From Mycobacterium lentiflavum (GTDB lineage: Bacteria > Actinomycetota > Actinomycetes > Mycobacteriales > Mycobacteriaceae), in NCBI RefSeq assembly GCF_022374895.2, contig NZ_CP092423.2, positions 2,232,001-2,296,000 on the forward strand: a DNA stretch of 64,000 nt. Direction: 5' to 3'. The notes under the pieces were generated by a model. That model had not been told where the DNA came from. It worked only from the letters and a program-made list of their open reading frames with translations, and searched no databases. Every line of letters begins with the position of its first letter. The stretch's first letter is position 1. A program made the translations under genes and the position numbers. This document shows positions 1 to 7,187 of the stretch, piece after piece.

Positions 1-132
1 CGATGCGAAGAAGAGACCGTTGACGCGCAGGCAAGGCAAGCCCATCATCGTCGAACGAGTCACCGAATCGATTTTCAAGAGGATGTCCGCGAGTTCCCAG
101 AACCAGGCCTCGGGGGAGACCTGGCCGGTCAT
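1..132 (-). CDS. YjbR/TfoX-like small protein, partial (5' end only)
   Basis: The 5' end of a minus-strand gene that runs off the left edge. The ATG at 132-130 overlaps the TGA of the upstream SRPBCC gene in an ATGA arrangement, and the frame stays open for 44 codons. The visible protein has an aromatic amphipathic start (PEAWFWELADIL) followed by a strand-turn-strand pattern with MMGLPCLRVNG and FFAS. This resembles the N-terminal half of the small CyaY-fold YjbR or TfoX-N proteins often found beside ArsR/AHSA1 pairs. It is the last visible gene of the ArsR operon. Function unknown; the family call is tentative because two thirds of the protein is missing. Confidence 0.6.
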   Translation of the reverse strand, partial: MTGQVSPEAWFWELADILLKIDSVTRSTMMGLPCLRVNGLFFAS

Positions 133-593
133 GATCGCCGCTCCGCAAGCGTGGGCACGCGACGTTCTGCCCACGGGTCGGCGCCGACGTCCTCGCCCTC
201 GGCGGTGCGTCGGATGCGGTCGAGGTAGTGCACCCAGCCGCCGCGGTGGGCATCGGCGGCGGGTTTGTCGAGTCCGCGATGAACCAGCGTGACCAAGGTG
301 GAACCGTCCGGCTGGGGGGTCAGGTCGATCTCGACAGTGGTTGACCCGGGCGGTATTTCGACATCGGGGCGTTCCCATCCGTAGGTGAACACGATCCGAT
401 TCGGCGTGATCTCTAGGTAGTGGCCAGAAACGGTGTCGCCGTTGGGATGTGTCCATCGCACGATCCCGCCGGGGACCGGCTCGAGCGTGGCTTGGGGCGC
501 CATCCACTGAACGAATTGATCCGGATCGGTAAAGAGGTCGAACACTCGTTGCGCGCTGGCATGAACCACGAGTTGCTGGGTGGCCAGTTTCAT
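129..593 (-). CDS. SRPBCC / AHSA1-like domain protein
   Basis: A 154-residue single-domain protein of the START/SRPBCC (Bet v1-like) superfamily. The N-terminus (VHASAQRVFDLFTDPDQFVQWM) is the typical beta1-helix1 entry of AHSA1-type domains, and the WVHYLDRIRR helix near residue 125 fits the long C-terminal helix that closes the hydrophobic cavity. Such proteins bind hydrophobic ligands; no catalytic residue can be assigned. The start overlaps the ArsR stop by 4 nt and the stop overlaps the next gene by 4 nt, so it is translationally coupled. ArsR-SRPBCC pairs are a common actinobacterial unit, so it is probably induced when the ArsR protein leaves its operator. Confidence 0.85.
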   Translation of the reverse strand: MKLATQQLVVHASAQRVFDLFTDPDQFVQWMAPQATLEPVPGGIVRWTHPNGDTVSGHYLEITPNRIVFTYGWERPDVEIPPGSTTVEIDLTPQPDGSTLVTLVHRGLDKPAADAHRGGWVHYLDRIRRTAEGEDVGADPWAERRVPTLAERRS

Positions 594-904
594 GTCGGAT
601 CTGATTCGGCGATCGTACGCAGCCGTTGCAGCGGAGCGGCCCAGAACTCATCGAGCATCGCCGCGATCTGGCCAACGCGACCAAGGTCGGCGCGATACAG
701 CCGGCGGGTGGCCTCCACCCGGACCTCCACCAGGCCGGCCTCGCGCAGCAGCCTGAGATGTTGGCTGGCAGCCGATTTCGACAAGCCCGCGGCTTCGGCG
801 AGAGCAGAAGCGGTGCGTTCCTGGTCCCAGACCAGCTGCAGCATGGCCCGCCGACCCGGGTGGGCCAGTGCCCTGATCGCGTCCTCAATGGCCGGTTGGC
901 TCAT
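590..904 (-). CDS. ArsR/SmtB-family winged-helix transcriptional regulator
   Basis: A 104-residue regulator. The start was chosen at the ATG that overlaps the upstream stop (ATGA, 904-901) and gives the usual ArsR length; the open frame continues upstream but only antisense to the previous gene. It has the ArsR pattern: an N-terminal helix (IRALAHPGRRAMLQLV), the recognition helix-turn-helix near residues 32-62 (ALAEAAGLSKSAASQHLRLLREAGL), then a wing (VEVRVEATRRLYR). No CxCxxC-type metal site is visible, so a non-metal or protein signal is more likely, as for many ArsR proteins paired with SRPBCC partners. Its probable target is the pair of dyads at 1457-1488 in front of its own operon. Confidence 0.9.
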   Translation of the reverse strand: MSQPAIEDAIRALAHPGRRAMLQLVWDQERTASALAEAAGLSKSAASQHLRLLREAGLVEVRVEATRRLYRADLGRVGQIAAMLDEFWAAPLQRLRTIAESDPT

Positions 905-1464
905 GGGCGACGACCCATCGCGGCCAGGAGCCGATCCTGCGCCGACGCGTCGGCGCTGACTTCCACCTCCGGTCCGATGATGCCGGCTTCCCTTCCCCGC
1001 CTGGGCATCTCGGGTAAGAACATCGACGTGCAGGCCTGGACCAGACGTGGGTCGAGCCGCACGTCTTGATCGGTGGCGCGCGCCAGATCCCAGGTGTGGA
1101 TCAGCACATCCATGAACGTTCCGGCGACCGCCTGAGCGAGTGGCCAATCAAAGCCGAGCGGGGACACGCAGATTTGTTCCAGCACTCCCGGCTTCGTGAC
1201 AGCGGACAGCACTCGCTGCACGTCCCGGCGATAGTCGTCGGGCATCGCGTCCGTTACCACTGCGGGTTGCCGACCCGACGTCGCTGCCAGCAGATACTCT
1301 GCGCTCCCGACCAGATGGTCGATGAGCTGCTGCACGGTCCATTGCGAACACGGTGTGGGCCAATCGAGTTGATCCGACCGAACCGTCTCAACGACGGTGA
1401 TCGCTCGCTCGGTCGCCGTGCGATACAGCGTGACGGGATCGACCAGTACCTCTTTGTTTAGCAT
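901..1464 (-). CDS. TIGR03086-type DinB-fold metal-binding protein
   Basis: A 187-residue protein of the four-helix DinB / mycothiol-dependent maleylpyruvate isomerase-like superfamily. Family marks are the start DPVTLYRTATERA, the CSQWTVQQLIDHLVGS segment with the first helix-borne His, and DVLIHTWDLARAT with the later His and Asp. In this superfamily His residues on different helices bind a divalent metal and thiol-dependent transferases use mycothiol; the reaction here is unknown. It is the first gene of the four-gene ArsR operon. Its ATG (1464-1462) lies inside the first operator dyad, so repressor binding should cover the translation start. Confidence 0.8.
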   Translation of the reverse strand: MLNKEVLVDPVTLYRTATERAITVVETVRSDQLDWPTPCSQWTVQQLIDHLVGSAEYLLAATSGRQPAVVTDAMPDDYRRDVQRVLSAVTKPGVLEQICVSPLGFDWPLAQAVAGTFMDVLIHTWDLARATDQDVRLDPRLVQACTSMFLPEMPRRGREAGIIGPEVEVSADASAQDRLLAAMGRRP

Positions 1465-1488
1465 TCGCTAAATTTAGCTATAGCTAAA
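1457..1488. promoter_or_regulatory. Tandem ArsR-type operator: two adjacent 16-bp dyads
   Basis: Two 16-bp inverted repeats lie head to tail with no spacer. 1457-1472 is TTTAGC-N4-GCTAAA and 1473-1488 is the perfect palindrome TTTAGCTATAGCTAAA. Both use the same half-sites. The site is strikingly A+T-rich against the local background, overlaps the start codon of the DinB-like gene, and heads the operon that encodes an ArsR regulator, so autoregulation is the simple reading. That ArsR binds here is inference. Confidence 0.75.
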
Positions 1489-1523
1489 CAAACGGTCAAG
1501 GGTGTAGCCCGCTTGACATCGCA

Positions 1524-1539
1524 TCGAACAATTGTTCGA
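1524..1539. promoter_or_regulatory. LexA (SOS) box
   Basis: TCGAACAATTGTTCGA is a perfect 16-bp palindrome and an exact match to the mycobacterial LexA consensus TCGAAC-N4-GTTCGA. It lies 8 bp before the ATG of the radical SAM gene and just after a TTGACA hexamer at 1513-1518 that could be its -35 box. Rv2578c, the M. tuberculosis counterpart, is among the genes I recall as having a LexA site, so DNA-damage induction is expected. Confidence 0.9.
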
Positions 1540-1547
1540 ATAGCGTC

Positions 1548-2570
1548 ATGCGGTGGGCGGATCAGGCCGTAGCTGTCAACGGGCAACCGGTCGATGACGG
1601 AGCATTACCAGGCCTGCAGCGGATCGGCCTGGTCCGCAGCGTGCGCGCACCGCAGTTCGAGGGGATCACCTTTCACGAGGTGCTCTGCAAATCGGCGCTC
1701 AACAGAATTCCGGACGCGGCCGCACTGCCGTTTCGCTACACCGTCAACGGTTACCGCGGCTGCTCGCACGCCTGCCGCTATTGTTTCGCCCGCCCCACCC
1801 ACGAGTATCTGGACTTCGACTCCGGCACCGACTTTGACTCCCAGATTGTGGTCAAGACCAATGTCGCGGAGGTATTGCGCCGCGAGCTGCGCCGGCCGTC
1901 GTGGCGACGTGACGCGGTCGCGCTGGGCACCAACACCGATCCTTACCAGCGCGCAGAGGGCCGCTACGCGTTGATGCCCGGCATCATCGGCGCACTCGCC
2001 GAATCCGGTACGCCGCTGTCCATCCTGACCAAGGGCACCCTGCTGCGCCGCGACCTGCCACTGATTACCGCTGCGGCACAACAGGTTCCGGTGTCGGTCG
2101 CGGTGTCGCTGGCGGTCGGGGATGCGGAGCTGCACCGCGACGTCGAGCCGGGAACGCCGACGCCGCAGGCGCGACTGGGGCTGATCGCCGCGATCCGCGA
2201 CGCCGGCCTGGACTGCCACGTGATGGTCGCGCCGGTGCTGCCACACCTCACCGACTCCGTCGAGCACCTCGACCGCCTGCTCGGCCAGATCTCGGTCGCC
2301 GGTGCCACCAGCGTCACCGTGTTCGGCTTGCATCTGCGCCGTTCCACCCGCGCCTGGTTCATGTCCTGGCTGGCCGGTTCGCATCCCGAACTCGTCGGCC
2401 GCTACCGCGAGTTGTATAGGCGCGGAGCATATTTGCCGCCCGACTATCGCGAGATGCTCCGGGCCCGGGCCGCGCCGCTGATCGCCAAACACGGGCTGTC
2501 CGGTGACCAGCGACCGTTTTCGCAGGCGCCGAAAACCGAGCCGGAACCCAACCAGCCCACACTGTTCTAA
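1548..2570 (+). CDS. Rv2578c-family radical SAM protein (SplB-like)
   Basis: A 340-residue radical SAM enzyme. The cluster motif CSHACRYC (CX3CX2C, near residue 71) binds the 4Fe-4S centre that cleaves S-adenosylmethionine. The GTNTDPYQ and LTKGTLLRRD segments are typical of the SplB/Rv2578c group. Family members resemble spore photoproduct lyase, but the substrate of the mycobacterial branch is not established. The near-exact LexA-controlled promoter points to a role in DNA repair or the damage response. Some relatives carry an intein; this copy is uninterrupted. The TAA overlaps the stop of the convergent phosphatase gene. Confidence 0.88.
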   Translation: MRWADQAVAVNGQPVDDGALPGLQRIGLVRSVRAPQFEGITFHEVLCKSALNRIPDAAALPFRYTVNGYRGCSHACRYCFARPTHEYLDFDSGTDFDSQIVVKTNVAEVLRRELRRPSWRRDAVALGTNTDPYQRAEGRYALMPGIIGALAESGTPLSILTKGTLLRRDLPLITAAAQQVPVSVAVSLAVGDAELHRDVEPGTPTPQARLGLIAAIRDAGLDCHVMVAPVLPHLTDSVEHLDRLLGQISVAGATSVTVFGLHLRRSTRAWFMSWLAGSHPELVGRYRELYRRGAYLPPDYREMLRARAAPLIAKHGLSGDQRPFSQAPKTEPEPNQPTLF

Positions 2571-4171
2571 GCGGGCTTGTCGCCGCGCGGTTTGGTCAGG
2601 GTGAACTGCTCCACGACGGCAACCGCGCCGAGTTGCCCGCGCAGTGCATAATGCGTGGCCGTGATCGAGGTGTTGCCGCCGGGTTGGCCGGGATCGACGT
2701 CGAAAGCCACGAAGCCATAGGGGTTCTCGAAGTCGCGAAACGCCGACCATGGTGCGTCCTCGAGGACGTAAATCGGCTTCTTGCGCCCGATCGAGGGATC
2801 GAACGCGCCGACGCCGGTGATCACCCGGCACCGGGGCTCGGGGAAGAGCATGCCGTTAGACGGTGCCGAGGTGCCGCCGCCGCCCGCGACGACGTGCACC
2901 GTCCCGCGCGTCGTGTCGATCACGTCGTGGGTGTCGACGGGTATCGGCGTTCGGGTGTCGGTGTTTTCGGTTCCCCGCAACGGATGGGACCGCTCGTAGT
3001 GGTGCTCGTGGCCGCACAACACCAGATCGACCTGGTACTGGTCGAACAGCGGCAACCATTGCTCGCGGACGCCGAGGTCGGCGCCGTTGGCGCGCTCGGC
3101 GGTCGACACGGCGGTCTGATGCATGCAGATGACCACCCAGTCGATATCGGGATCGCGCCGCGCCGCCGCGAGTTCAGCTGTCAGCCAACGCTTCTGCTCG
3201 CCACCCGAATAGTTGTGGATGTAGAAGTTGCCGCCGTCCTGGTAGGCCACGTCGTCGTTGTTAAGGCTGATCACCCGCACCGAACCGGCGGTGAACGAGT
3301 ACCAGAGCCCACGCAGTTCAGGGCTTGCCCCGGAATCGGGCACCGTGAAGTACGTCTGGTACGCGCCGTAGCCGACCGGCCCGTTGCCCAACTCGTTCTC
3401 GTGGTTGCCGGCCGCCGGCATCCACGGTCGGTAGCGCGCCGAACGCGTGTTGTTCTCGAACCAGTTGGACCAGGTGCGGACGCGGTCCTGGGCGAGGTTG
3501 GCGTAGCACAGGTCGCCGTTGACGAGGTTGAACAGCGGTCCGAGGCGCTCGATCGCCAGCGTGGTGTCGGCGGCCGCGGGTGAACCGATGTTGTCGGTGC
3601 TGTAGGTGCCATCGGGCATCCTGTCCAGAGTCGGGGTCGACTGATCGCCGAAGCTTGTGAAGCGCAACGGCTTTCGCCCCACAGGTCCGGTCCGGACGGT
3701 GCCCTGCTCCGGTTCGGCGCCGTCGTGCACCGCGGCATACACATAGTCGGTATCCGGAGTCAGGTTGGTCAGGCGAGCGTGGTTGACACGAACCTCGTTG
3801 TTGGACTTAGCATCTCGGTAAGTTCGGGTTTCTGCCGCAACGGTCTGGCCGAAACCGGATCCCGGCGTGCCAAGCATGACCCGCGGATTGCGGACGGCCT
3901 CGGTGCTGTGCCATGACACCACCACCTCGGTGCCGGCGTTCTTGCCGAATTGCAGGTGCAGGCCGAACACCGGCGGTGCACCGTCGCGATCCGGCCGGCG
4001 CAGCAGCCCGGGCCCGGGCGAGTGGGACCACAACAGCGCGGCGGCGCCCACCCCGACGCCTGCGCCAACACCCATCCCGACGACCGCCGAGGTGGCGCTG
4101 GTGGTCAACAACCGGCGGCGGCTAATGCCCGACCCGCTGTCCGGCGCGGCGGGGTCGGCGTCGTCGGTCAT
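2567..4171 (-). CDS. Exported purple acid phosphatase-like metallophosphoesterase (Rv2577-like)
   Basis: A 534-residue exported enzyme. The start was set at MTDDADP, which places a twin-arginine signal (SRRRLLTTS, then an Ala/Gly/Val-rich stretch) about 16 residues in; the frame also reads upstream but without family resemblance. Residues about 65-165 look like a fibronectin-type N-terminal purple acid phosphatase domain. The calcineurin-like domain follows with FGDQS, NGDLCY, AAGNHENE, CMHQT and CGHEHHYERS, which supply the metal-binding Asp, Tyr, Asn and His residues of a dinuclear Fe/Zn-type centre. Probable role: phosphate release outside the membrane. Converges on the radical SAM gene with overlapping stop codons. 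Confidence 0.88.
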   Translation of the reverse strand: MTDDADPAAPDSGSGISRRRLLTTSATSAVVGMGVGAGVGVGAAALLWSHSPGPGLLRRPDRDGAPPVFGLHLQFGKNAGTEVVVSWHSTEAVRNPRVMLGTPGSGFGQTVAAETRTYRDAKSNNEVRVNHARLTNLTPDTDYVYAAVHDGAEPEQGTVRTGPVGRKPLRFTSFGDQSTPTLDRMPDGTYSTDNIGSPAAADTTLAIERLGPLFNLVNGDLCYANLAQDRVRTWSNWFENNTRSARYRPWMPAAGNHENELGNGPVGYGAYQTYFTVPDSGASPELRGLWYSFTAGSVRVISLNNDDVAYQDGGNFYIHNYSGGEQKRWLTAELAAARRDPDIDWVVICMHQTAVSTAERANGADLGVREQWLPLFDQYQVDLVLCGHEHHYERSHPLRGTENTDTRTPIPVDTHDVIDTTRGTVHVVAGGGGTSAPSNGMLFPEPRCRVITGVGAFDPSIGRKKPIYVLEDAPWSAFRDFENPYGFVAFDVDPGQPGGNTSITATHYALRGQLGAVAVVEQFTLTKPRGDKPA

Positions 4172-4260
4172 GCATGTTTCATACCCGAGCCGGGCGACAG
4201 TTGGCGTATCAAGCGGTGAACGCCGGAGCCGTCGGTAACAAATCCGGTAGCGTTTTCGAT

Positions 4261-4701
4261 ATGACGAGCGTGAAGACGAACCTGCGAAAAGGGGCCAGCG
4301 CGGTCGCGTCGGCAACGTTTGCGCTGGTCGGGGGAGTGATTCTCGGACCGGCCACGGCGCATGCGGACGGCCACCAGGTGACTTACACGATCACCTCGAC
4401 CGGCAACCTGACTGCCACGGTGAACTATGTGAGTTCCGATCCGCCCAGCCAGGCCGCCTACAGCGCGGACCCGTCGAAGTTCATGACCAGCGTGCAGGCC
4501 CCGCTCAGCGGGGGAGCGCCGGTTACCTACACGGCGACGCTGGCAAACCCGAATCAGTACGCGAGCATCACCGCCAGCGGCATGCTGCACTGGCCGGATT
4601 CGGGTAACGGCCCCGCCTCGTTCCACTGCGAGATCGCGGTGGACGGCCAGGTGGTCGCCCACGCGGACGCCACCACCACCGTCACCTGCAAAGCCGGTTA
4701 G
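4261..4701 (+). CDS. Exported small protein, Rv2576c-like (MmpS-like fold)
   Basis: A 146-residue protein. The ATG at 4261 gives an N-terminal signal segment (basic MTSVKTNLRKG, hydrophobic core, cleavage near ATAHA-DG). The mature part is a beta-rich domain of about 110 residues with VTYTITSTGNLTATVNY and ending in a Cys-containing strand pair (FHCEIAVDGQ, TVTCKAG); two cysteines could form a disulfide. This resembles the periplasmic domain of MmpS proteins and the Rv2576c family. Function unknown. It is divergent from the phosphatase gene, with 89 bp between the two starts. Confidence 0.75.
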   Translation: MTSVKTNLRKGASAVASATFALVGGVILGPATAHADGHQVTYTITSTGNLTATVNYVSSDPPSQAAYSADPSKFMTSVQAPLSGGAPVTYTATLANPNQYASITASGMLHWPDSGNGPASFHCEIAVDGQVVAHADATTTVTCKAG

Positions 4702-4717
4702 TCGGCTCGCCCGAGGT

Positions 4718-5596
4718 CTAGCCGAGGTTCGTCGAGGCGAATGTGTCGCACTGCTGCACATCGCCGGTCTGGTAGCCGATGGTGAACCACTTTTGGCGCT
4801 GCGCGGCGGATCCGTGGGTCCACGACTCCGGGTTGACGCGCCCGGTCGACTCCTTCTGGATCCGGTCATCGCCGACGGACGCGGCAGCCGAGAGCGCATC
4901 CTGAATATCCTTGTCACTCAGCGGCTCTAGGTACGGCACGCCGGTGCTTTCCTGCTTGACCGTCGACGCGTAGTGCGCCCAGATGCCGGCGTAGCAGTCG
5001 GCCTGCAACTCCGTGCGGACCCCGTTCCCGCCGGCGCCCTGGGCGCCCTGCTGGGCGCGGCCCAGGTTGCCCTGCAACTGCTGGACGTGGTGGCCGTATT
5101 CATGGGCAACCACGTACTCCTGCGCGAAAGGGCCACCGCTGGAACCGAATCGATCAACCAGCTCCTTGAAGAAGTCGGTGTCGAAATACGCGGTCTGGTC
5201 CACCGGGCAGTAGAACGGCCCCACCGCCGTGGTGGCCGGTCCGCAGCCGGTGTTGACCGATCCGGTGAACAGCCGCACATGCGGACGGGTGTAGTTCGGC
5301 ATCAGCTGGTGCCAGACCGCGTCCACGGAGTTGCCGGTGGCGACCACCCGGCACTGCACGTACTTGTTGGCGTCGGCTCCGGTCTTGCACTGGCTCAAGT
5401 CGAAGCCGGGCGCCGAGTAGCCGCCGGTATTCGCGCCCTGCGGCGCCATGACCTTGCCGGGATCGATGCCGAAGAACAAGGCCGCGACCAGGATCAGCAG
5501 CCCGACGCCGCCGCCCCCGAGGGCCATCCCCATGCCGCCACCGCCGGACGAATCCGCGGTGCTGGTGTCGATCTGCATACCCTCGTTGAAGGTCAT
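4718..5596 (-). CDS. YpfJ-type neutral zinc metallopeptidase, membrane-anchored (Rv2575-like)
   Basis: A 292-residue protein. A glycine-rich cytoplasmic start is followed by one transmembrane helix (about residues 29-46, GVGLLILVAALFFGI), so the rest is extracytoplasmic. The peptidase signature HEYGHH starts at residue 165 (His165, Glu166, His169), with a likely third ligand in ELQADCYAGIWAHYA about 35 residues later. Six cysteines in the exported part may form disulfides. The family is the neutral zinc metallopeptidase group (YpfJ); substrates are not known. The RBS region before the ATG at 5596 is poor. Confidence 0.88.
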   Translation of the reverse strand: MTFNEGMQIDTSTADSSGGGGMGMALGGGGVGLLILVAALFFGIDPGKVMAPQGANTGGYSAPGFDLSQCKTGADANKYVQCRVVATGNSVDAVWHQLMPNYTRPHVRLFTGSVNTGCGPATTAVGPFYCPVDQTAYFDTDFFKELVDRFGSSGGPFAQEYVVAHEYGHHVQQLQGNLGRAQQGAQGAGGNGVRTELQADCYAGIWAHYASTVKQESTGVPYLEPLSDKDIQDALSAAASVGDDRIQKESTGRVNPESWTHGSAAQRQKWFTIGYQTGDVQQCDTFASTNLG

Positions 5597-5615
5597 GGTT
5601 TAGCTTTGCACACAC

Positions 5616-6119
5616 CTAACGCTGTTGCGTAGCAGCAAATCGGTTGTCGGTATAGCGGCGCAGGTTGCTCAGAAATCGGCGCAGGCCCAGGTTCAGCAGC
5701 GGCCCGGCGAAGACCATCGCAAATCGTGCCGGCCCGGCGGGCTTCTGGGCCATGGTCCAGGTCAGCCGGCAGCCGCCGGGGATAACCTCGACGCGGTAGT
5801 CCTCGGCGAAGGCGGCGACGGCTGCCGTCGAGCACTCGTTGAACCGAAATGCCATGCGGGTGAACGGTTCCCAAGCCAAAAACTCCTCGTCGCCGGTGAT
5901 GCCGCCGCGCATCTCGACGATGCGGGTGGTGCCGACCCCACGAGGTTCGGGACTGGTCCAGGTGACCTTGGTGATCACCGACGCCCAGCTCGGCCAGGCC
6001 TCGGCGTCGGCCAGCACCTCGAAAACCTGCTCGGGCGTTATCGCCAGGTCGACGCTGTTGCGGAACCGGAATGGCGCGTTCTCGATGAAGTCGAGGTCGA
6101 CGCGCTCGCAGGGATGCAT
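5616..6119 (-). CDS. SRPBCC family protein (Rv2574-like)
   Basis: A 167-residue START/SRPBCC domain protein. The N-terminal strand and helix (FRNSVDLAITPEQVFEVLADAEAWPSWA) is characteristic of polyketide cyclase/dehydratase-like proteins, and the C-terminal helix (LLNLGLRRFLSNLRRYTD) closes the cavity. No catalytic residues are recognisable; ligand unknown. It lies 19 bp upstream of the zinc peptidase gene on the same strand and is probably co-transcribed with it. Upstream, towards panE, lies a tandem GC-rich repeat. Confidence 0.8.
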   Translation of the reverse strand: MHPCERVDLDFIENAPFRFRNSVDLAITPEQVFEVLADAEAWPSWASVITKVTWTSPEPRGVGTTRIVEMRGGITGDEEFLAWEPFTRMAFRFNECSTAAVAAFAEDYRVEVIPGGCRLTWTMAQKPAGPARFAMVFAGPLLNLGLRRFLSNLRRYTDNRFAATQQR

Positions 6120-6122
6120 GGC

Positions 6123-6247
6123 CTAACTTAACCCGGTGACGATGCGCGCCGCGAAGCGGCGGGCGCAGGGCCGATCTAACTCAGCCCGGTGACGATGCGC
6201 GCCGCGAAGCGGCGGGCGCAGGAGGCGGGCCGATCTAACTCAGCCGG
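6123..6247. repeat. Imperfect tandem repeat (two GC-rich units) in the panE-SRPBCC gap
   Basis: Two copies of a unit beginning CCCGGTGACGATGCGC (at 6132 and 6185, period 53 bp) and ending CCGATCTAACTCAG. The second copy carries six extra bases before CCGATC. A third partial copy of the CTAACT edge lies at each end (6123 and 6235); the right one includes the panE stop codon. Each unit contains the hairpin CGCCGC-GAA-GCGGCG, which could act as a weak terminator or stem-loop in the panE transcript. Confidence 0.7.
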
Positions 6248-7106
6248 GACCGTCGCTGGCTGCGGCCAGCAGCGGCACCAGCACATCGCTGATCGGTGTC
6301 GGCAGGTTGTGCGCGCGTGCCTTGCGGATGATCACCCCGTTGCGGATGTCCCACTCCATCCGCCGGTGGTTCTCCGCGTCGGCCAGGATCGAGGTGCCCA
6401 TGTCCTCGGGGGCCTGCCGGAAGAGCCCGCCCAACTCGTCGACCACGTCGTCGGGCAGCCGGGCGCCCTCGGCTCGCGCGACGGCCAGGCATTCGGCCAC
6501 ATAGCGCCGCGACAACTCGGCGACGTCGTCGCGGCGGAACATGCCGGAGCGCCGCCGCGACAGCGCCATGAAGCCGGCCAGCGCGTTGGTCAGCAGCTTG
6601 CGCCATGCGGCGGTGAGGAAGTCGGGGTCGCAGTCCACCCGGCAGCCGGCGCCGCGCAGCAACTCGGCAACCGTCGCGGCCGCGGGGCCGCTGGGCAGCA
6701 CCAGCGCGGGCTCCGTGCGCAGGCGGACCCACCCCCCGGGCTGGGTCTCGGCGCCGTACCAGACGATCCCGGGGACCACGGGCGACGATGGGCACAGCGG
6801 CTGGACCTGCTCGACCTGCTCGACGCCGTTCTGCAGCACCGTGACGATGGTGTGCTCGGCGCACAGGCGCGACAGCCAGCCGGCCGAGGCCTCGTTCTGG
6901 GTGGCCTTGACCGCCAGTATCACGACGTCGACGGGGTCGCAGATCAGGGCGGGATCGGTGTGGACGGGCCCGGGCACCACGATCGGGTCCTGGCCGTCGG
7001 GACGCAGTTCGATGCTGTCGCGGGCCGTGCGACCGCAGACCAGCACCGAATGCCCGGCCTGGTACAGGAGCGCGGCGACCGTCGTGCCGACAGCACCGGG
7101 ACCCAC
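6240..7106 (-). CDS. panE: 2-dehydropantoate 2-reductase (ketopantoate reductase, Rv2573-like)
   Basis: NADPH-dependent reduction of ketopantoate to pantoate in pantothenate/CoA synthesis. The protein has the glycine-rich GPGAVGT nucleotide loop, AVKATQN after the second strand, [10 protein letters not shown], and the C-terminal helical domain with [16 protein letters not shown] holding the catalytic Lys/Asn region. The GTG at 7106 is the first conventional start but would remove the first Rossmann strand. The preceding in-frame codons encode ATNIALV, which matches the family, and the codon aligned with the family's Met is ATC (7127-7125). The true start is therefore uncertain. Divergent from aspS. 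Confidence 0.82.
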   Translation of the reverse strand: MGPGAVGTTVAALLYQAGHSVLVCGRTARDSIELRPDGQDPIVVPGPVHTDPALICDPVDVVILAVKATQNEASAGWLSRLCAEHTIVTVLQNGVEQVEQVQPLCPSSPVVPGIVWYGAETQPGGWVRLRTEPALVLPSGPAAATVAELLRGAGCRVDCDPDFLTAAWRKLLTNALAGFMALSRRRSGMFRRDDVAELSRRYVAECLAVARAEGARLPDDVVDELGGLFRQAPEDMGTSILADAENHRRMEWDIRNGVIIRKARAHNLPTPISDVLVPLLAAASDGPG

Positions 7107-7187
7107 GAGAGCGATGTTTGTGGCGATAAAGGCGAAGTTACACGGCCCCTTAGACTGGTCAGTCGTCCAACGTCAAGAGGAGTATTC

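Noticed and set aside
1548..2570. Possible intein in the radical SAM gene
   Set aside because: Some relatives are annotated as intein-containing, but this reading frame is continuous at 340 residues with the family length and has no splicing blocks.
6189..7187. A 333-codon N-terminal extension of aspS
   Set aside because: It lies antisense to panE; the GTG at 7188 has a good RBS and gives the standard protein length and start.
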